DNA from: Pieris napi
Taxonomy: Eukaryota > Arthropoda > Insecta > Lepidoptera > Pieridae
Length of the DNA stretch: 64,000 bases
Direction of reading: 5' to 3'
Assembly: GCF_905475465.1 (NCBI RefSeq)
Contig: NC_062250.1
Span: forward strand, 9,818,501 to 9,882,500
Position numbers and translations under genes: made by a program. Below the pieces are notes generated by a model. It was given only the letters and a program-made list of their open reading frames with translations. It had not been told where the DNA came from and did not search any database. Shown piece by piece: positions 58,501 to 64,000 of this stretch; position 1 is the stretch's first letter; every line of letters begins with the position of its first letter.

Positions 58501-61500
58501 ATAATACAGGAAAGATTCAGAAATATTCTTGCTATGCGAAAGCAAAGAGCACATTTCCTGGAGCTCAAAACAAATGCTATCATATTACAAGCTTGCGTAC
58601 GTGGGTTTATTGAGAGAAAGAAGTATCAAAAATTCAAAACTGCCGTCATAACAATACAATGTATGTATCGTCTAAGAATGACTAGGAAATTAATTCAACA
58701 AAATAAAGAAGAAAAAGCGGCGATTTGTATACAGAAAAATTGGCGAAGATATGTTGCGATAAACAAATATCAAAAAAATTTACAAAGGGTAGTTTTGATT
58801 CAAAGATTATGGAGAGGAATGATTATAATGAGACCGATTCGTAGGGACTTTTTATTCAAGCGAGAGTTGATTAGTAAAATACAGGCACAAATGAGAGGGT
58901 ACTTGGTGAGAAAACACTTTGAGAACAAGAGACAGTATTTGAAGAAAGAAAGGGAAGAACAGAGAAAGCATTGGGCCGCATCTAAAATCCAAGTAAGATA
59001 TTTACATACATAATATTATTACTCTTATCAGAGCTTTACAATTATTTTCGATAGATATATTTTAAAATCGTGATAATTAAAAGTGATTTTATCCGCTAAA
59101 TTTATTGAAGTTATACTTCTTTAGGCGCGTTATGAAAAATGTATGAGAGTGAAATTTTACGATGCGCGCGCTCCGTGACACAAAATTATAAGTATGGGCG
59201 CCGAGCGTGCGCGAGCGAGATGGGAATAAGACAATCTACAAGTAAAAAGAAATAGAATATGCGTTACGTAAGCAGCTATGCCAAGAATTTTGAATAACCA
59301 TAATGACATTTGTAGTACCTTTGAAACAAATAAAGGAGTTTTAATATTTTTTTCAAAGAAATTTAGCAATGCTTTTTCACAAAGACCTATTGATACTTAG
59401 TTAAAAGGTTATGAAACATACGTAGTTATTAAATTGAATGAATAATATAATAAAATAATAAATAATACTTATTATTAATATTAATTAATAATTGAATAAT
59501 ATACTAAATATTAAATATTGTTAAATGATTAACGCTAAATATTTATTATTAATTATTTAATATTTAAAAAAAATAAAGAAAGCCAAAGAAGTATAACTTA
59601 TTACGCGCGTACATAAGTACACACACCATTTTTTTTGCTTTGTGTGATACATGAACAATTATTTGTTAAAGTTTATCTATCTACGACAAATTAGCAATAA
59701 TACCTGTTAAGGGAATAGGGAGTAGGTTTACTTACGCTGTCGTTTGGGAGCGTTAAGTAATACGTACGCAATTTTTTGACCTTCCCCTCCCCCTCCTCCC
59801 ATGTAACGTAGTAGTAAAAAAACGTTATAAAAATGTGTGAAAGAATTTCGCAACGCGACTGTTATGAAGGGTGTAAAAAATACGCGTAGTTCAAAATCGT
59901 TACGTAATACTTGAACGCTCTTGTATAAAAGTTACTGATTTCAGTGAAATTAATATTTCCTGGTGAGATTTTGGCATAAACTGTTGAAAAATACATATAT
60001 TTTTAATTAATCAAACATTGTTATAGGCTTTATACAAAGGGCACAAAGTCCGCAGTACCAGCGATAAGTGTTTGGCGGAAATTCGTCAAAGATGGCGCGA
60101 AGGGAAACTGCATTCTACGCAAAGGACCCTCGCGGAGAGAATCGAAGAGGCCTTCCATACATTGAGGACAGATCTCTTCAACATAACAGCTGTGTTAGAA
60201 GCATTTAGGACTTTAGGTAATATCTCGTCTCAGTCTCTGAAATAAAAGAATCTAATAGCTATATGCATTGGGGTCTAAAAAGTGATACAATATATATAGA
60301 TAGAGAGATTAAACCATTGGCGCTACCTTTGAGGCTTTTAGGTTGGAATTTGTGTATTTCTTTTGTGATCATTTGTTTTTATAGGCAATATAAAAAAAAA
60401 AAAAAAAAAACACAAAATAGGTGATCGACTTTCTGTGCCACACGCTGTTGGATCTTTTTGGGTCTAAGACAAGCCGGTTTCGTCGCGACGTTTTCCTTCA
60501 CCGTACGGCGTGCGTCAGGCACAGAAGGCTGATCACCTACTTGCCTATTAGATTACCAAAGAAACAGATACAAAAAACTGAGGCCCAGACCTAAAAAGGT
60601 TGTAGCGCCATTGATTTATTTTTATTTTTTTTATTAGTTCTTTTCAGTAAGACACGAACTTTTCGAAACAAACATTGATGAAACTATATATATATTGACG
60701 AATATATTTTGAATTTTTTCAGAGCTTACCATAGTGTTGTGGCCCGAATCGTTCGCCATGAAAGCCTCTTTGCTCATACAAAGTGTGTTCTACTTCATGG
60801 CTTGTACCAATCGATCCATTTCCAGTGTCGAAATGCTAATGTCTGGAGCTACCTTTCTTGTCAATCTGGCGAGGTACCACGTCACAGGACCGAAGTCCTA
60901 TCAGGTAATTTATTTAATAAAAATTTCAATAGTTCAGAAAAATCATTTACTGAAGTATTTCCGAACCAATCCTATTTAGGGTCTTTCAAGAAAAGAACGT
61001 TCCAATTCTTAAAAGGCCGGCGACGCACTCGCGAGCCCTCTAGCATTGAGATTGTCCATGGGCGGCGGTATCACTTAACATCAGGGGAGCCTTTACTTAA
61101 GATACATGTGGAACATGGTAATCGTTGCAGCTCCTTTCAAACATTGTGTAAAACAAAAACTTGGCGATCAAATATAGTGGCGGAGAGTTTATTGCCAGTT
61201 CTACGCCCTTGATTTGAGAACTGGCAGTAAATGTAAAATTAGACGCATTTCATGTATATTTCTTTTTTGACGTTCATAAGTGTACATTGAATAAATGATT
61301 TTTGTTATTGATTATTATTGCTTTAACTTATCAAATGTGTAATTTTCCTCAATCAATTGCCAAGCAGATAACTGAAGTTGAGTTCTAGGGAACTTATCTT
61401 CACATTCTAACTGTACTATCTTGTCTTTCCGTACTTCTAAAGCTAAATTCAAGCTTCCATATTTCTGTATAATGCACTGTTTCTCTGTTTCTGAAAGGGG

Positions 61501-62977
61501 TACTTAAGCTAATTCTTTAACAAGGTAACCACTATATACTGATGGTGTTAAGACTTCGACAAAATTCTCAAAGATTGTGTTTATATTAATTATTCACCTT
61601 CATGAATAAATGATTTTTGTTTTTGATTATTATTACTTTAACTTATCAAAGGTAGAGAAATGTCGTTTAACTCTTATTATCCGCAAATCAAATATAGTAC
61701 ACACATTTACACACAATTATAAATTTCCGTCAAACTTGCTTGATATGCATGCACTTAATACTCACAGTAATAAATTTCTTCTCACTATCCGCGCTTTTGT
61801 CTTCGGATGTTCCAGTATCGTATTTAAGATTGAAGTAATAAATACGTATTAATTTTTGTTATAGCGAGATAGAATTTCAGCGGTGTTGAAGTATATGCTG
61901 CGATTCAGCAATATCGAGCCTAATTTGATTTGCCGTTTTGCGACTTACATTTGGCTCTATTCGAAATACGAGTTTACAAAGAAGGTAAGTTAATGATTAA
62001 AATATGTCTATAAAAATATGAATCTAAAAATGTCCGTGCGTCCGTCCTAACGTGGGGGCCACGCCTCACAGAGGGGCAATTTCATTGTTAAGGGGGGCTA
62101 TTCGAAAATTTATTAAAATTATTTGGAATTTGAATTTCAGTTTTTCATTGTTGTTGTGATAATTTACGTCCTAGAGATTTCTTTCTAAAACCTATCATTA
62201 AGTTTCTTACGTGAACAATAAAATTTTTTAATAATATAATTGATATTAAAAATTGTCTATGTTACATTTCATAAGAATTTTCGAAATGTTAAGGTGGGGC
62301 ACGGCAAAAAAAATTTGGCAAACACTGGTAATATAATAATATATTATATACATATATATATATATATATGTTCACCACCTACCCACTAGCGAAAGAATAG
62401 ATCGTTTTGGTGCTTAATTGTTCAATTATCATATGTCAATATCAATTGATTCATTCATAGTCGAGTTGTGTTAAGTTTTACTTCCGTATGTCAAAGACGA
62501 AATGGTTTTTTGAAGCTAGGCAAAATTATCAATGTATCTGCCTCTATTACCTATGAAGAATGTTTGTTATTTATGTTTGAATCTAAAAAAAATACTAATA
62601 GAAAGATAGTCAAATTACAAAATTATATCTGAATAAGCAAAATGTTAAATTAAAATTTATATTCACAGGATTTAACAAAGTTCCTCCAAATACCAGAAAA
62701 CCATAAAACACTGATCGCAATCAAAAACAGCACCAGCCGAATGAAGAAAATGGCGGCAAATTCAACAAAACCAAAACTGACACAAACGCTAAACAGATCT
62801 TTTACTTCTTACGAAAAACCGAATTTTAATATGAGCCTAAGAAATGTTTCTCGTAAAAATACTACACTTTTACCAAACCTTAATCCTGACTATGGAATCG
62901 AAAGGTATGAGAAACCAAGATTTTTCTTGGACCCAGAACAGGCAATTGAATGCATATTTACGACATATAACTTATAA
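52515..62977 (+). CDS. asp: Abnormal spindle (Asp/ASPM), spindle-pole protein
   Basis: Eight exons (52515-52526, 52612-52809, 53284-53478, 54013-58992, 60027-60216, 60723-60904, 61865-61984 and 62669-62977) join in phase to 2061 residues. The N-terminal ASH domain (LTLAPFTRPPTLLFENVVVGTS) spans exons 2-3. A disordered Ser/Thr-rich part follows. Around residues 690-925 come the conserved NPLWLRIGLEVIYN helix and a calponin-homology domain (HKQTYLDEYKYGVNNIAVDLRDGVRLTK ... LLWQLIHVF). From about residue 931 to 1795 there are dozens of IQ motifs (IQ..WR, IQRRFR, LQRRYRA), expected to bind calmodulin or light chains. The C-terminal helical region (FNITAVLEAFRTL, SSVEMLMSGATFLVNLARY) is typical of Asp. 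Asp focuses microtubule minus ends at spindle poles. The four-codon first exon (MFFQ) is the least certain part. Confidence 0.93.
53748..53970 (+). repeat. Dispersed repeat in asp intron 3
   Basis: Nearly identical to 32404-32632, with only scattered substitutions (for example CATCCCAGCAGG for CAGCCCGGCAGG). Confidence 0.7.
57461..57946 (+). repeat. In-frame 243-bp tandem duplication in the asp IQ region
   Basis: The text from GGTATAGAAGTTGCAAG recurs at 57461 and 57704, and the third occurrence of the unit boundary is at 57947. The two 243-bp units (81 codons each) differ at only a few bases, for example TTTAAAGC/TATAAAGC and GAGCAT/GAGCCT. Neighbouring IQ units are far more diverged. Confidence 0.9.
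59107..59636 (+). mobile_element. MITE family B, complete, asp intron 4
   Basis: It starts GAAGTTATACTTCTTTAGGCGCG and ends GCCAAAGAAGTATAACTTATT, then CGCGCGTAC and a T run. The core has CGAGCGTGCGCGAGCGAGA and GTAGTACCTTTGAAACAAAT plus AT-only sequence, as in 34474-34962. Confidence 0.78.
59747..59925. mobile_element. Harbinger-like MITE, asp intron 4
   Basis: The ends GGGAGCGTTAAGTAATACGT and GTTACGTAATACTTGAACGCTC are relatives of the family at 29767-30051. The interior holds CCCCTCCCCCTCCTCCCATG and a degraded core. Confidence 0.7.
60305..60620. repeat. Inverted pair of SINE 3' halves, asp intron 5
   Basis: The left half (CATTGGCGCTACC ... GTGCCACACGCTGTTGGAT, GTTTTCCTTCACCGT) is the SINE in reverse. 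The right half (GCGTCAGGCACAGAAGG ... GGTTGTAGCGCCATTGATTT) is the SINE in forward orientation. They meet head to head near 60505, and neither has the tRNA-like boxes. Confidence 0.7.
60993..61310 (+). repeat. Lepidopteran dispersed repeat fused to a LINE 3'-UTR fragment, asp intron 6
   Basis: 60993-61090 carries AAAAGGCCGGCGACGCACTC and CATGGGCGGCGGTATCACTT, a phrase very common in moth and butterfly genomes (from memory). 61107-61310 carries the LINE 3'-UTR phrases GTGGCGGAGAGTTTATTGCC and GAGAACTGGCAGTAAATG. An ORF crossing the asp exon into this repeat is fortuitous. Confidence 0.65.
62337..62372. repeat. TA microsatellite, asp intron 7
   Basis: An interrupted (TA)n run with ATATTATATAC at the left and an uninterrupted TATATATATATATATATA block. 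Confidence 0.85.
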
Positions 62978-63609
62978 AATAATTGTATTATAATTTAATT
63001 AATTGTTTAAAAAAGGACTGATATGTTAGTGGCTTGATTCTTGTAAGCAATATATTAATTTATTTGCAAGAAAATGGTAATAAAAATATTATGGTGGTAA
63101 TCGAATCATGCATATTCTGCATATAATGCCGTGAAAATTTGTCTTACATTATTTAATAGGTAGCAAACTTCTAATCTTGCAAAATTATATTGTGTAACGT
63201 TGGAAAGATAGTATGATCCTTATTAGCCGATTTTAAAAAAGTAGTAAGTATCACTTTTATCTTTTATATTCTTGGAATTTGACATTTTAGTATGATTATG
63301 ACTTCGTCCAGAAACTTGTGATTGAGATTATGCTTTTTGGTTTAAAGTCCAACTTAGGAACGTCACGTTTAGTTTTTTTTTTTTAGGGTATAAACACATT
63401 TCTGAAGAACAAGACAAAGCTGAACGGTGGCAGGTATTTTATTTCTATTTATTTGTGTTTTATTTTAATTACGAGAATCGGGTCATGAATATGTATGATG
63501 GCTTTAATGTGGAGTGTTGAATTTTTAGTAAGACCGATTTGAATAGATTAAGAACGCTTTCTTTTCTGTAGGTTTGACGAAAGACAGGTCTTCATGTTAA
63601 ACACAAAAA
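62978..63609. other. Sequence downstream of asp
   Basis: asp 3' UTR and intergenic DNA. No gene is recognised. AATAAAA-like signals occur shortly after the stop (near 63078). Confidence 0.4.
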
Positions 63610-64000
63610 AAATTGTGCGTGTACTTATGTACGCGCGCAAGAAGTTATACATACTTCTATGGCTTTCCTTATTCTTGAAGTTATACTTCTTTAGGCGCGT
63701 TATGAAAAATTGATGAGAGTGAAATTTTACGATGCGAGCTCACCGTGACACAAAATTAACAGAATGAAGTTGCCCACGGAAGATGCTACGGCATTGGACA
63801 TAATTTCAAAACAACATTCGAATATTAATAGAATTTATGTTACACTTAATGTAAGAGAATCTATAATAATGAGAATAAATCTTTTTTTATTTAATTTTTT
63901 AAATGTAAAATGAACTCTATTGACTATAATGACTCCTTTTCCAGTCTTTGATTATTTAATTGTAATTAATTATTTGCATGCATTTAAAAACTTTTTTAAT
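63610..64000. mobile_element. Family A MITE cut by the window end, preceded by an inverted MITE terminus
   Basis: 63612-63674 is the right terminus of the GAAGTTATACTTC-type MITEs in reverse (GTGCGTGTACTTATGTACGC, AAGAAGTTATAC, GGCTTTCC). Two bases later (63677) a family A left end starts (GAAGTTATACTTCTTTAGG), and its core follows to the end of the window. Confidence 0.72.

Noticed and set aside
60709..61212. 167-codon plus-strand frame overlapping asp exon 6
   Set aside because: It uses a different frame from the conserved asp exon and runs into repeat DNA. The second half is the LINE 3' UTR.

Overview
This is animal nuclear DNA, and most likely from a moth or butterfly (Lepidoptera). The genes are AT-rich, split by GT-AG introns, and flanked by large numbers of short MITEs, tRNA-derived SINEs and truncated non-LTR retrotransposons of the kind common in lepidopteran introns. 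The order-level call is an inference. The gene identities come from protein motifs and from exon phases that join cleanly.

Layout from left to right. At 1681-5739 (minus) lie the first five coding exons of a Tret1-like MFS sugar transporter that runs off the left edge. At 6578-7294 (minus) is a two-exon Gemin6 homologue. At 7.8-11.7 kb is a graveyard of LINE fragments, including an inverted pair interrupted by a MITE. At 12556-13980 (minus) is a seven-in-absentia-like E3 ligase. At 16622-17700 (minus) is ribosomal protein L29. At 18381-21609 is an apparently non-coding 3.2-kb element with terminal inverted repeats. At 22276-26323 (plus) is SRP68. It converges on Znf598 (minus), the RING/zinc-finger ligase of ribosome quality control. 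At 52515-62977 (plus) is abnormal spindle (asp), an IQ-repeat spindle-pole protein, head-to-head with Znf598.

The main structural oddity is a direct tandem copy of about 12.9 kb. Bases 22964 to about 35830 recur from 35914 to 48794. The left copy has the whole of SRP68 but only the 3' part of Znf598. The right copy has only the 3' part of SRP68 but the whole of Znf598. The right copy ends at a 100-N gap inside a Znf598 exon. The 21 bases on each side of the gap are the same sequence with one mismatch, and merging them gives an exon of the right phase. The simplest reading is two overlapping contigs (or two haplotypes) scaffolded without being merged, so the biological locus probably has one SRP68 and one Znf598.

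Several genes touch on RNA and protein synthesis (Gemin6 in snRNP assembly, RpL29 and SRP68 in translation and targeting, Znf598 in collided-ribosome quality control), but nothing indicates co-regulation. I found no prokaryotic operon, CRISPR array, virus or new enzymatic system. The most interesting non-genic signals are the transposons (palindrome-bearing piggyBac remnant, nested MITEs, MITE families sharing ends but not cores), several near-perfect hairpins, and a recent 81-residue tandem duplication in asp.
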